DNA of 15,719 nt, from assembly GCA_902496275.1 (NCBI GenBank), contig CABVAC010000047.1:1-15719 (forward strand), read 5' to 3'. Origin of the DNA: an uncultured Collinsella sp. (lineage in GTDB: Bacteria > Actinomycetota > Coriobacteriia > Coriobacteriales > Coriobacteriaceae). Both the position numbers and the translations under genes were made by a program. The notes under the pieces are model-generated. The model had not been told where the DNA came from, did not search any database, and saw nothing but the letters and a program-made list of their open reading frames with translations. This document shows, in pieces, positions 8,111 through 15,666 of the stretch; positions within the stretch are counted from its first letter, which is position 1, and each line of letters starts with the position of its first letter.

Positions 8111-8229
8111 CCAATAAGGGCGGTAAACGGTTGTTTTGAGCCGCTGAACGGCTGAGGTAAGCTATGGGGTATACAAAAGGCATTTGGCGGCAATACTCGA
8201 GCCGCCCTAAATAAGGCAGCGCGATTTAT

Positions 8230-8871
8230 ATGGACACTCAGAAAACTCCCACACCCGCGGCAAAGAAACGCAGCGCTGCGGCGCAGGAACGCCTTGACCA
8301 GATTGTCTCGGCGGCCGTGCGGCTTATCAACGCGCGCGGCTTTAACGGCATGTCACTCCAAGCGGTAGCCGACGAGGTGGGCATCACCCAGGCGGGCGTA
8401 CTGCACTACGTGGGCAGCAAGCACGGGCTTTTGGTCGAGGTGATCCGTCGCTATTACGATCGCAGCTCAACCTCAGACGACTATCTCTCCCTTTTTCATC
8501 CTGGCGGGGCATTTGAGGGCCAGAGCCCCAAGATTCCCGAATACTGCCGCCTGATCGTGGCAGAAAACAATAACCAGCCCGAACTCGTCATGCTCTTCCA
8601 GATGCTCAACACCGAGGCCATGAGCCCGGAGAGCCCGCTGCATGAGTATTTCAACGACCGCTCGCGCGGCGTTATCGAGCCCGAGCCCGGTGGCAACTGG
8701 AGCGTTCCCGAAGGGGTCGACGCCAACGAGGCGCTCTCGTGCGCGCTGGCCGCGATGTATGGATTGGAAGGCCGTTGGGTGGCGCGACCCGACGAGATCG
8801 ACTATCCCGCCGAGTGGTCCAAGTTTGAGGACATCCTCTTTCCCCTTCCCCTCTGGGAGGGCTACCGCTAA
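8230..8871 (+). CDS. TetR/AcrR-family transcriptional regulator
   Basis: The 213-residue protein has a TetR-type HTH at about 22-75: LDQIVSAAVRLINARGFNGM followed by SLQAVADEVGITQAGVLHYVGSKHGLL. The remaining C-terminal part, which should bind the ligand and form the dimer, is tryptophan-rich near its end and not assignable to a subfamily. The gene is divergent from the MFS-hydrolase-kinase operon and separated by 306 bases with two matching palindromes, so it most likely represses that operon and itself until a sugar or glycoside binds. TetR-family control of sugar operons is less usual than LacI or GntR control. The ribosome-binding site is weak: AAGG about 13 bases before the ATG. The gene ends at a terminator shared with the convergent DUF4038 gene. 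Confidence 0.9.
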   Translation: MDTQKTPTPAAKKRSAAAQERLDQIVSAAVRLINARGFNGMSLQAVADEVGITQAGVLHYVGSKHGLLVEVIRRYYDRSSTSDDYLSLFHPGGAFEGQSPKIPEYCRLIVAENNNQPELVMLFQMLNTEAMSPESPLHEYFNDRSRGVIEPEPGGNWSVPEGVDANEALSCALAAMYGLEGRWVARPDEIDYPAEWSKFEDILFPLPLWEGYR

Positions 8872-8921
8872 GAGCGACAGCACATGATTGCCATCACCGA
8901 CCGTAACGACTATGTCGATAT

Positions 8922-8954
8922 AAAAAAGGCCCGAGACAGCGCTCGGGCCTTTTT
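8922..8954. terminator. Bidirectional intrinsic terminator
   Basis: The A-run and GGCCCGAG (8923-8935) mirror CTCGGGCC and the T-run (8942-8954) around the loop ACAGCG. The perfect stem is flanked by A5 on one side and T5 on the other, so it can end transcription from both the TetR gene (+) and the DUF4038 gene (-), which converge here. Confidence 0.92.
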
Positions 8955-8980
8955 GCCATTGGTTATGTTGGGGCTGCGCG

Positions 8981-10300
8981 CTACTTTGCAGGTGAGACCA
9001 CCAGGAGCGCGTCGTGCTCAAAGGGGTGTTGGGCCACGCGGATCTCGCCGTCCCCGTCGACGGACGCAACCGGCAGGTTGGCAACGCGCTTGATCTCCAG
9101 GTCAAACGCCACAGCATTCCAGGCGGTGACGCCGCCCTCGAGCTTGAGCTTGACGGCCGTGGTCCTCGGCAGATAGACCACCACGCGCTCGCCCACGCGG
9201 GCCACGCGGATGGCCTCGCGCGCGTCGTCGAGCAGCTCCTGCGCCGGAACCACAGCCGCCGCGTCGTCGCCAGCCGCGGCACCCAGGCCGCGCAGCACGT
9301 GCTCGATCAGGCCAAAGTCCCACACGCCCGCAAACTGCAGGCACTCCTGCCAGCGGAACGGCATGTCAAAGCCCTCGCCCAGGACGCTGCCACGGCTCTG
9401 AGAGGTCTGCCAGTTCCAAACGCCGTGCGCACCGTAGGTGATGCCCGCCGAAGCACCAGCCAGAATGCTCGACCACACGCTCGCGCGGCAGTCCTGCGCG
9501 GTAAAACGCCAGTACACGTTGCGGCTCGCGCCCATCTGCTCGTAGCAGGGCTCGGAGTTGACCATCGGCTTTTTGGGATAGTTGGCGATAAAGTCCTGCG
9601 GCAAGCGCCAAGCCTCGGGCTGGCCCTCGTAGTTGTGGCCAGGCTGGAACATGTAAAAGTCCAAACGGTCCAGATACTGCGCCGGTATGGTGCGGTTGGC
9701 GCGGTTGATGTGCATGGTGCGCAGCGCCTCGGGCGCGCGCTTGACAACCTCGTCGAGCGCGTCCTCGTAATAGGCAATCGCCTCGTCACCGGCAAAGTCG
9801 GTGTCGCCCGTCACCACGTAGACGGGGTCGAACTCGCCCAGGTTCTCCACCACGCGCGCCACATGGCGGCGCACCTCGGAACGCGGCATGACCTCGGCGC
9901 CAGTGCGCTCGGCGATCATGGAGCCCCAGGTACCGGGCACGTAGTTACACCACATAAGCACGAGCGCCGGGCGAATGCCGTGCTCCACGGCCGCCTGGCA
10001 CATGCGGCGGGCGCGGTCCCAGTATTCCTGGTTGGGCGCGCTCCAGTTAAAGTGCACGCCGTCCTCGCTCGCGTAGGGCCAGATGCCCAGGTCGGGCAGG
10101 CAGCGGTCCCACTGCGGCAGGGTATTGACCTGCAGCACGTTCATGCCCTGCTCGGCGCGGCGGGTCAGATAGTAGTCCCAGTCCGCCTCGGTGATACTCG
10201 TGAATGCGCTCCAGCACGTGTCGGCAAACCAAAAGAACGGCTTGCCGTCGCAGAGAAACCCGTCCTCACGGGCGTTGACGGTCAGTTTTCCCAAACTCAT
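8981..10300 (-). CDS. DUF4038 apiosidase-like glycoside hydrolase (GH140-like)
   Basis: The 439-residue protein has the N-terminal signature of DUF4038 enzymes (DGKPFFWFADTCWSAF near 18-33), a TIM barrel to about 330 and a C-terminal beta domain (about 345-435) of the putative collagen-binding kind. Candidate catalytic residues are D166 or D168 in VVTGDTDF and E250 in PMVNSEPCYE, matching the Asp/Glu pair of GH140 apiosidases as I recall them. There is no signal peptide, so it should act in the cytoplasm. I chose ATG 10300 because AAAGGA sits 7 bases before it; the ATG at 10306 is too close to that site and the longer frame is untranslated leader. It follows the PTS gene on the same strand, but a strong terminator lies between, so it probably has its own promoter. 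The substrate is unproven; apiosides or other branched plant glycosides are plausible. Confidence 0.85.
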   Translation of the reverse strand: MSLGKLTVNAREDGFLCDGKPFFWFADTCWSAFTSITEADWDYYLTRRAEQGMNVLQVNTLPQWDRCLPDLGIWPYASEDGVHFNWSAPNQEYWDRARRMCQAAVEHGIRPALVLMWCNYVPGTWGSMIAERTGAEVMPRSEVRRHVARVVENLGEFDPVYVVTGDTDFAGDEAIAYYEDALDEVVKRAPEALRTMHINRANRTIPAQYLDRLDFYMFQPGHNYEGQPEAWRLPQDFIANYPKKPMVNSEPCYEQMGASRNVYWRFTAQDCRASVWSSILAGASAGITYGAHGVWNWQTSQSRGSVLGEGFDMPFRWQECLQFAGVWDFGLIEHVLRGLGAAAGDDAAAVVPAQELLDDAREAIRVARVGERVVVYLPRTTAVKLKLEGGVTAWNAVAFDLEIKRVANLPVASVDGDGEIRVAQHPFEHDALLVVSPAK

Positions 10301-10337
10301 CTGCATGTCCTTTCGTTTGACAAAGGAGTTGCGAACC

Positions 10338-10376
10338 CCGGGGGCTTTCGCGGTAGCCCCGCGCGAAAGCCCCCGG
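10338..10376. other. 15-bp perfect hairpin in the DUF4038 leader
   Basis: CCGGGGGCTTTCGCG (10338-10352) pairs exactly with 10362-10376 around a 9-nt loop. It lies 38 bases before the DUF4038 start and after the PTS terminator. There is no U-tract. It is either a backup terminator arm, an mRNA-stabilising leader or part of an attenuator. Confidence 0.55.
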
Positions 10377-10394
10377 CACTTGGCAATCCCTCGC

Positions 10395-10413
10395 GGGCGG
10401 ATCTCATCCGCCC
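10395..10413. other. Small hairpin GGGCGGAT-CTC-ATCCGCCC
   Basis: A perfect 8-bp stem with a 3-nt loop lies between the PTS terminator and the DUF4038 leader hairpin, so three hairpins stand in a row over about 150 bases. Its role is unknown. Confidence 0.45.
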
Positions 10414-10431
10414 CCAATCAGTCTACCTTGC

Positions 10432-10465
10432 AAAAAAGACCCCGCCGGGCTTACGCCTGACGGGG
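10432..10465 (-). terminator. Intrinsic terminator of the PTS gene
   Basis: On the minus strand CCCCGTCAGGC pairs with GCCCGGCGGGG around GTAA, with one mismatch, and is followed by TCTTTTTT. It lies 42 bases past the PTS stop. A competing outer stem (10433-10443 with 10478-10488, AAAAAGACCCC against GGGGTCTTTTT) overlaps it, so this region can fold in two ways. Confidence 0.88.
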
Positions 10466-10506
10466 CCCTGTCGTGTAGGGGTCTTTTTAGACCGAATGGC
10501 TTGGCC

Positions 10507-11934
10507 TTAGGCCTCCATCTCGGCGAGCTCCTCCTTGGAGAAGCCGGAGACAAAGACGACGGCAGCGGCGATGACAAAGGAGATTGCCATACCGACGATA
10601 GCCCAGACGGTGTTCATCTGGCCACCCTGCAGGTAGTTGGTGAAGACCAGGAAGTTGGAGGCACCGCCTGCGAGGTAATAGGTGACACCCATGAGGCCCG
10701 AGAACACAGCGCCGATGGCACCGCCGATGAACATGCCAAACATGGTGCGACGGAAGCGCATGAGGATGCCGAAGAGCGCGGGCTCGGTGACGCCGCCGGC
10801 GATGGCGGAGATGACGTAACCGATGGCGAGAGACTTCTCGTCGGGGTTCTTCATCTTGAGGAAGGCACCGAAGGCGCAGCCCCAGACAGCGGCCATAGCG
10901 CAGTTGGTGGAAACGAAGACGAAGGGATCGTAACCGGCAGCGATGATCTGAACCTGGGCGAGCAGGATGACGGGCATGTGCATGCCGCAGACCACGAAGA
11001 GCTGCCAGAAGGCGCCGAGGACGGCCATGACGATCAGGATGCCGATGCCGCCAAGGTCAGCAAGGCCGAAGAGGGCGTTGGCGATCAGCGTACCGATCTC
11101 GTTGCCGATCGGAGCGAGGACGATGAAGGCAATGGGGATCGTGACGATCATGGTGCAGAACGGCGTGAAGACCGTGGAGAGCACGTCGGGCATGACCTTC
11201 TTAAAGAACTTCTCGACGAAGTAGAGGACAGGCACCGAAAGGATGATCGGCAGGACGGACTGCTGATAGTTTGCAGCAGCGATCTGGATGCCGTAGACGG
11301 AGATGATGCCGCCGCCCTCCTGGGTGGCGACGCTCACCACGGAAGGAGCCATGAGGGCGCCACCGAGCAGCATGCCGAGCACCGGGCTGGCGCCGAGCTT
11401 CTTAGCCGCGGCATAACCCAGGTAGATGGGGATAAAGGTGAACGTGGCCTCGTACAGCGTGGTGTAGAGGAACGTATAGGTCGGGTCGTCGGCCGAGAGC
11501 ACACCGAGCATGGTGGGGCCGAGGACGGCCGCGATGGTACGGAACAGACCGCCGGCCATGAGCAGCGGGATGAGCTGGGTCATGGAGCCCGACAGATAGT
11601 CGAGGATGATATTGGGCAGGTTCTTGAGCTCGAACTTCTCCTTGGGAGCATCGAGGTTCTCGTTGACGGCCTCACCCTGCTTGACACCGGAGATGGCGAC
11701 GAACTCGGCGAGCACCTTGGGCACGTTCTGGCCGATGATGACCTGGAGCTGGCTGCCGGCAAACTGGCAACCCAGAACACCCTTGACCTTCTTGATCTTC
11801 TCCACGTCGGCCTTGCTGTTATCCTTGAGCGTCAGACGCAGGCGCGTCATGCAGTTGGTGGCAACGGAAACATTCTCCGCACCGCCCACGAGCTCGAGGA
11901 CATCGGTGGCAATCTGCTTGTTATCTACTGCCAT
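10507..11934 (-). CDS. PTS sugar permease, EIIBC of the glucose/beta-glucoside superfamily
   Basis: The 475-residue protein imports and phosphorylates a sugar at the membrane, using phosphate passed from HPr and EIIA. The EIIB domain (about 1-85) has the phospho-accepting Cys28 in TNCMTRLRL. The EIIC domain (about 105-455) has some ten hydrophobic spans, with GMHM (H319) and GGVTEPALFG (E384) as the conserved EIIC substrate-site motif. The order is B then C, as in BglF and sucrose permeases, but the EIIA domain is missing, so a separate EIIA elsewhere must serve it. Start ATG 11934 was chosen for the GGAGGGG 5 bases before it. It is transcribed alone, divergent from the esterase gene, and ends at a terminator. 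The shared upstream region is rich in GTTTA half-sites that could bind its regulator. The transported sugar is not evident; beta-glucosides and sucrose are typical for the branch. Confidence 0.9.
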   Translation of the reverse strand: MAVDNKQIATDVLELVGGAENVSVATNCMTRLRLTLKDNSKADVEKIKKVKGVLGCQFAGSQLQVIIGQNVPKVLAEFVAISGVKQGEAVNENLDAPKEKFELKNLPNIILDYLSGSMTQLIPLLMAGGLFRTIAAVLGPTMLGVLSADDPTYTFLYTTLYEATFTFIPIYLGYAAAKKLGASPVLGMLLGGALMAPSVVSVATQEGGGIISVYGIQIAAANYQQSVLPIILSVPVLYFVEKFFKKVMPDVLSTVFTPFCTMIVTIPIAFIVLAPIGNEIGTLIANALFGLADLGGIGILIVMAVLGAFWQLFVVCGMHMPVILLAQVQIIAAGYDPFVFVSTNCAMAAVWGCAFGAFLKMKNPDEKSLAIGYVISAIAGGVTEPALFGILMRFRRTMFGMFIGGAIGAVFSGLMGVTYYLAGGASNFLVFTNYLQGGQMNTVWAIVGMAISFVIAAAVVFVSGFSKEELAEMEA

Positions 11935-12040
11935 GGGACCCCTCCCCATATCTTCGTGTGCCAGCCCCCTTGGGCTTAGGCACGCCTTTGGCCCGGCGAC
12001 TATAACCCCTTACGGTTGCCGGACCCTTGGATACGCTTTT

Positions 12041-12082
12041 GTAAACAAGGTGTTTACTGAACGTTTACGGGCTTTAGTTTAC
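12041..12082. promoter_or_regulatory. Cluster of GTTTAC sites upstream of the PTS gene
   Basis: A perfect inverted repeat GTAAACA-AGG-TGTTTAC (12041-12057) is followed by two more GTTTAC words at 12063-12068 and 12077-12082. The cluster lies about 110-150 bases before the PTS start, in a stretch clearly richer in AT than the genes. It looks like a repressor or activator binding region. The regulator is not in the window, or is one of those present acting at a distance. Confidence 0.5.
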
Positions 12083-12274
12083 ACGGAGCGCCGAATTTAT
12101 GGCAATTTTGCCGTCTACAGTCCGGTGAACGGTAGGAAATCGGGGGTGAACGTATTTGAATGGCGGGAGATGGTCTCTTTGACCCTCTATTGATATATAG
12201 CCATTTACGTGGGATTTTATTTTGATGAACACCTCACTGATCTGTTAACTCATCAACAGAATCCCTGCTAGAAG

Positions 12275-12296
12275 CTAGTAAACATACGTTTAGTAG
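12275..12296. promoter_or_regulatory. Imperfect palindrome with TAAAC/GTTTA arms
   Basis: CTAGTAAAC (12275-12283) and GTTTAGTAG (12288-12296) form an inverted repeat matching at 8 of 9 with a 4-nt spacer. Another GTTTAC lies at 12320-12325. The arms resemble those of the palindrome at 12361-12376, so it may be an upstream site for the same protein. A separate short inverted repeat, TCTGTT...AACAGA, lies at 12241-12260. Confidence 0.45.
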
Positions 12297-12360
12297 TTCA
12301 CGACGTGTTCAATTTTGCCGTTTACCGAGTTCATCTGGTTATTCTTCAATTCTAGATTAC

Positions 12361-12376
12361 ACTAAACATGTTTAGT
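12361..12376. promoter_or_regulatory. Perfect 16-bp palindrome upstream of the esterase gene
   Basis: ACTAAACATGTTTAGT is an exact palindrome 48 bases before the esterase ATG. Just upstream are a possible -35 (TTCATC, 12330-12335) and -10 (TAGATT, 12353-12358) with a 17-base spacer, which would place the palindrome over the transcription start as a repressor operator. The promoter reading is weak; the palindrome itself is unambiguous. Confidence 0.55.
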
Positions 12377-12424
12377 TTGTATTGCCGCAGATGCCAGGCA
12401 TTCGCGGCGCAAGGGAGGCAGCTC

Positions 12425-13762
12425 ATGGAACTCAAATTGTGTACCTACGCAACCGTCACCACCTTGGGCGACTTTGGCCCCTGGATCAGCAAGGTCGTAC
12501 TCGACCTGCCCTGCACCGTGCGCGCCAACGACATCGACACGAACACCTTCCATATATATGTAGAGCGTCACGAGCGCTCGGGCGAGGTTCTGATGCGCAA
12601 GGAGCGCGGCGCCGACCATGCCGCGCCCTCCGTGGGTTACATCGACATTCTCGCCGCATATCCGTGCGACGAGAACGGACGTAAGCTCGCCGTGGGCACC
12701 CATGTGGCACTCGAGGTCGCCGAGCAGCGCCTGACCAAGACCATCGAAGGCGGCGTCATGGGCTCGCGCATGCTCGATGACCAGCTGCGCATCACGCAGC
12801 TCACAGCTCTTCCCGGCAACGACGGCGACGATCCCACCTGCGGCCTGGTCTTCGACACCTGCCGTGGCGATATCTGCCCCGCGCTCAAAGGCTGGAGCAA
12901 CGCCACGCAAAAGACCGCCGTCGACGGTATCGCGCTCGAATACGGCTTCTTTGAGCCCAGCTTTAAGGCCGAGGACTCGGCATGCTTCAACCCCTTTGCG
13001 CCCGAGGCCACGGCCATGCCCCAAAAGGCACCGCTCGTGGTGTATCTGCACGGCGCCGGCGAGGGCAAGGGCGCCACGCAGGGCGAAGGCGCCACGCGCG
13101 CCTATATCGGCAACCGCGTGACGGCCATCAGCCAGGCGCAGATCCAGCGCTACTTTGGCGGCTTTGCCTGGGTGCTCGTGCCGCAGTCGCCCACGTTTTG
13201 GATGGACAACGGCGTCGAGCAGCTTGGTCACTCCAACCAGAGCATCTACTCCCCCGTGCTCAAGGCACTTATCGATGAGTTTGTCGCCGAGCATGCCGAC
13301 CGCATCGACACCGACCGCATCGTGGTCGCCGGTCTTTCCAACGGCGGCTTTATGACCCTGCGCCTGTGCGCCGACTACCCCGATTTCTTCGCCGCGGGCC
13401 TTCCCTGCTGCGCCCCGTGGTACAACGCCACGGACGAGGACGTAGCCGCGCTCGCCAAGACGCCGCTGTGGTTTACGCACTCCAAGGGCGACGAGCTCGT
13501 GCACCCGCAACAGACCGTGCTGCCGCTGTTCGCGCGCCTGCGCGATGCCGGCGCCAACGTGCATCTCACCTACTTTAGCCATGTCGAGGACCTGACCGGC
13601 GTGTATCGCGAGGCCGACGGCTCGGCCAAGAAGACGTTCAACCACGGCGTGTGGATCCACCAATTCAACGACCTGTGTTATCAAGACTTCGACGGGGGCA
13701 ACGTACTCATCGACGGCGAGCCGGTGGGCTGCTGGGAGTGGTCGGCCAGGGTCGACCGCTAA
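12425..13762 (+). CDS. Alpha/beta-hydrolase esterase (PHB depolymerase/CE1-like)
   Basis: The 445-residue protein has an N-terminal beta-sandwich (about 1-165) and a C-terminal alpha/beta-hydrolase domain. Seen directly: oxyanion-region motif LHGAGEG (208-214), nucleophile S305 in AGLSNGG, acid D356 in HSKGDELV and base H407 or H412 in FNHGVWIHQF. This is the arrangement of secreted esterases of the feruloyl/acetyl xylan esterase and PHB depolymerase kind and of prolyl-oligopeptidase-like peptidases, but there is no signal peptide, so it should act in the cytoplasm. ATG 12425 was chosen for AAGGGAGG 6 bases before it; the earlier ATG 12368 lies inside the palindromic operator and has no such site. 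It is divergent from the PTS gene and may share control with it. A role in removing acyl groups from imported oligosaccharides is inferred from context; the substrate is unknown. Confidence 0.85.
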   Translation: MELKLCTYATVTTLGDFGPWISKVVLDLPCTVRANDIDTNTFHIYVERHERSGEVLMRKERGADHAAPSVGYIDILAAYPCDENGRKLAVGTHVALEVAEQRLTKTIEGGVMGSRMLDDQLRITQLTALPGNDGDDPTCGLVFDTCRGDICPALKGWSNATQKTAVDGIALEYGFFEPSFKAEDSACFNPFAPEATAMPQKAPLVVYLHGAGEGKGATQGEGATRAYIGNRVTAISQAQIQRYFGGFAWVLVPQSPTFWMDNGVEQLGHSNQSIYSPVLKALIDEFVAEHADRIDTDRIVVAGLSNGGFMTLRLCADYPDFFAAGLPCCAPWYNATDEDVAALAKTPLWFTHSKGDELVHPQQTVLPLFARLRDAGANVHLTYFSHVEDLTGVYREADGSAKKTFNHGVWIHQFNDLCYQDFDGGNVLIDGEPVGCWEWSARVDR

Positions 13763-13773
13763 GCCCTCCCATC

Positions 13774-13896
13774 GCGGGGACCGGGGTTTAGTCTTGCAAA
13801 CGTCCTCGGGCATGCATGGGCTGGCGCTTTGCGCTTCGCGCTGCGCCTGCCCATGCCCCCTGCGGAATGTTTGCAAGACTAAACCCCGGTCTCCGC
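13774..13896. repeat. Large 123-nt fold-back with 28-bp arms
   Basis: Arms 13774-13801 and 13869-13896 are complementary at 27 of 28 positions (the exception is a G-T pair); the core is GGTTTAGTCTTGCAAAC. The interior also folds: GCATGGGC (13814-13821) pairs with 13849-13856, and GGCGC with GCGCC inside that, giving one long rod. It starts 12 bases after the esterase stop. There is no U-tract, so it is not a canonical terminator. It may be a mobile palindromic repeat, a structured RNA or a transcript-end stabiliser. Confidence 0.75.
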
Positions 13897-14024
13897 TGCG
13901 TTGACGTTGCTGTGACCCTGGCCGGCCGCTTCTAGCGGGCCGCCGGGTCGGTGGCGATGGGGGTATGGGTCCCGTCTTGCCTTGCGCGTAACTGGCTGAA
14001 TTGATTTTGATTGGAGCTGTTCCT

Positions 14025-15536
14025 ATGTCCCAGAAGTTGACTCGGGTGATTGTTACCACTGATATGGAAGTCGATGATATGAACTCGCTTGTTCATTTGG
14101 CTCTGTATCTCAACTTGCTTGATGTTCAGGCTGTGGTGTATACGGCTTCGCAGTATCACTTTCTTGGGGATGGGGTTCATACGCTCGGCGAGGTGAATTC
14201 GCATTGGCGGACCAAAGGGCGGCGCTCTTATGAGTGGGCTGTTGTGCCTCATGAGCCCGATCCGCTAGCCGGCGAGCTTCGTGAGTATCGGCCGTTTCCC
14301 GAGCATTGGATTGAGAGTCTCTGGAGTAATGAATATGCCCAGGCTTGGCCGCAGTTGCAAGCAAATGCGGCCGCTGCCGGTGAGCCGCCATTTCCCACGC
14401 CCGCCCAGATGATCGAGCGCACCTTTGTGGGAAATGTTGCCTTTGAAGGTGATGTGACTGAGGAAACTGAGGGGTCTCGCGTAATTGCGCAGGCGATTCT
14501 GGATGATGATCCGCGTACGTTATGGTTGCTCAGCTGGGGTGGTATGAATACGATCGTTCGCGCCCTCATGAGTATTGCCGAGCGCTATCGCGCCACGCCC
14601 GAGTGGCCCGCCGTGCAGCAGCAGGTCTATCAGAAGGTGCGCGTGATGGGCGTTGCCGATGGCGTGGGACAGGACAACTCGTGGCTCGACCATGGGCGCG
14701 AGCTCTTTCCCGAGCTCATCTTTTGGCGTACGCCCTATATGTATGGCAACTATTTCGACGCCAAAACAGCTCAGCCCGATACGCTGCCGCTGTTTAAGGC
14801 TCCCTGGCCCGAGCAGAATCTCACGCAGGGCAACGGCCCCCTCATGGCACGCTATATGCTCTATGGCGATGGTAAGGTCTACGAAAACGAACCCGAGCGC
14901 TTTCAGTTTGGCAAGCATGCCCGCCTGGATTGGGGCCTGGAAGGCATGCCCGCGGTGCAGTTTGAGCGCGGCGACTTTATGGCCGAAGGCGACAGCATGA
15001 CCTATATTCCACTGCTGCCGTTTGGCCTGCGCGGCATCGACGACCGCGACTTCGATACGCTGCTGGGCCGCATGTTTCTTGATGGACACCCCGATGCGAG
15101 CGCGCCCGCCGGTTTTGCCTCCATCGGCACGCCCGCAGACGACAATCTCAATCCCTATCTGCGTGCCTATCAGGAAAACTTTGCCGCCCGCGCGCAATGG
15201 TGCGCCCATGATCCGGCCATCTGCTCGCATCCGGCACATGTTGTCGAGGTCACGGCCGACCGTAGCGCCGCAGCCGGCGAGCGCGTCGCCCTTGCGGCAA
15301 CCATCGTCGACCCCGACGACAAGGGCTTCGATGCACATTGGGATGTGGCCGTAGACCCATCGAGCTATGCAGGCGTCCAGGATCTGTCGATGTGGCAAGA
15401 ATGCACGGTGGACACCGCTTTCATCGTGCCCGCCGACGCGCAGCCCGGTGACCGCTTCGTACTCACGCTTACCGTGCAGACGCGCGCCGAGCGCCCCTGC
15501 ACCCGCTACGCCCAGATCGCCGTGACCGTGGCATAG
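14025..15536 (+). CDS. DUF1593/Sde182-like nucleoside-hydrolase-fold protein
   Basis: The 503-residue protein has an N-terminal nucleoside-hydrolase-like domain (about 5-330), with the metal-site-like stretch VTTDMEVDDMNSL at 10-22 (D13, D17, D18) and LLSWGGMNTI near 172-181. A C-terminal beta-sandwich (about 405-503) carries a PDDKGFDAHWDV segment typical of this family's tail. This is the architecture of Sde182-type 'cellulose-binding' proteins (formerly DUF1593). Those are usually exported; here no signal peptide is visible. ATG 14025 was chosen for GGAG 8 bases upstream; the earlier in-frame TTG adds only eight residues. Codon use changes inside the gene: the first 540 bases favour T-ending codons, the rest C-ending ones like the neighbours. 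It follows the esterase gene on the same strand beyond the long fold-back, so co-transcription is possible. The activity is not established. Confidence 0.82.
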   Translation: MSQKLTRVIVTTDMEVDDMNSLVHLALYLNLLDVQAVVYTASQYHFLGDGVHTLGEVNSHWRTKGRRSYEWAVVPHEPDPLAGELREYRPFPEHWIESLWSNEYAQAWPQLQANAAAAGEPPFPTPAQMIERTFVGNVAFEGDVTEETEGSRVIAQAILDDDPRTLWLLSWGGMNTIVRALMSIAERYRATPEWPAVQQQVYQKVRVMGVADGVGQDNSWLDHGRELFPELIFWRTPYMYGNYFDAKTAQPDTLPLFKAPWPEQNLTQGNGPLMARYMLYGDGKVYENEPERFQFGKHARLDWGLEGMPAVQFERGDFMAEGDSMTYIPLLPFGLRGIDDRDFDTLLGRMFLDGHPDASAPAGFASIGTPADDNLNPYLRAYQENFAARAQWCAHDPAICSHPAHVVEVTADRSAAAGERVALAATIVDPDDKGFDAHWDVAVDPSSYAGVQDLSMWQECTVDTAFIVPADAQPGDRFVLTLTVQTRAERPCTRYAQIAVTVA

Positions 15537-15570
15537 CAAGAACGGCGCCCACATTCGGCAGCCGCCGCAT

Positions 15571-15590
15571 TCGACAAAGAGTGTCCCCAA
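15571..15590. repeat. Dispersed 20-bp repeat, copy 2
   Basis: TCGACAAAGAGTGTCCCCAA, 18 of 20 identical to 3776-3795. It lies 35 bases past the DUF1593 stop. The rest of 15537-15705 holds no gene I can support. Confidence 0.65.
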
Positions 15591-15666
15591 TGAGTAGGAA
15601 AAATGAGCCATGTGTCCCAGTTGTGGAGACTCGTTGAGCCGTCTGGGTATCGTGAAAGATCGCGCA

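Noticed and set aside
9014..10510. Long open frame opposite the DUF4038 gene (498 codons)
   Set aside because: The encoded protein is low-complexity His/Arg/Val-rich with no recognisable domain; it is the usual antisense shadow of a GC-rich gene whose own strand carries a clear enzyme.
10501..11979. Long open frame opposite the PTS gene (492 codons)
   Set aside because: The product is an Asp/Glu/Gly/His-rich string without a domain or ribosome-binding site, mirroring the hydrophobic codons of the real permease.
12368..12424. Esterase start at ATG 12368
   Set aside because: It lies within the 16-bp palindrome and lacks a ribosome-binding site; the ATG at 12425 has AAGGGAGG at good spacing and begins where the domain begins.
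13774..13896. Ordinary intrinsic terminator
   Set aside because: The stem is far too long and no T-run follows the right arm on either strand.
12362..14059. Minus-strand open frame of 565 codons opposite the esterase gene
   Set aside because: It runs through the fold-back and the operator region and has no recognisable fold; the plus strand has full catalytic motifs and a ribosome-binding site.
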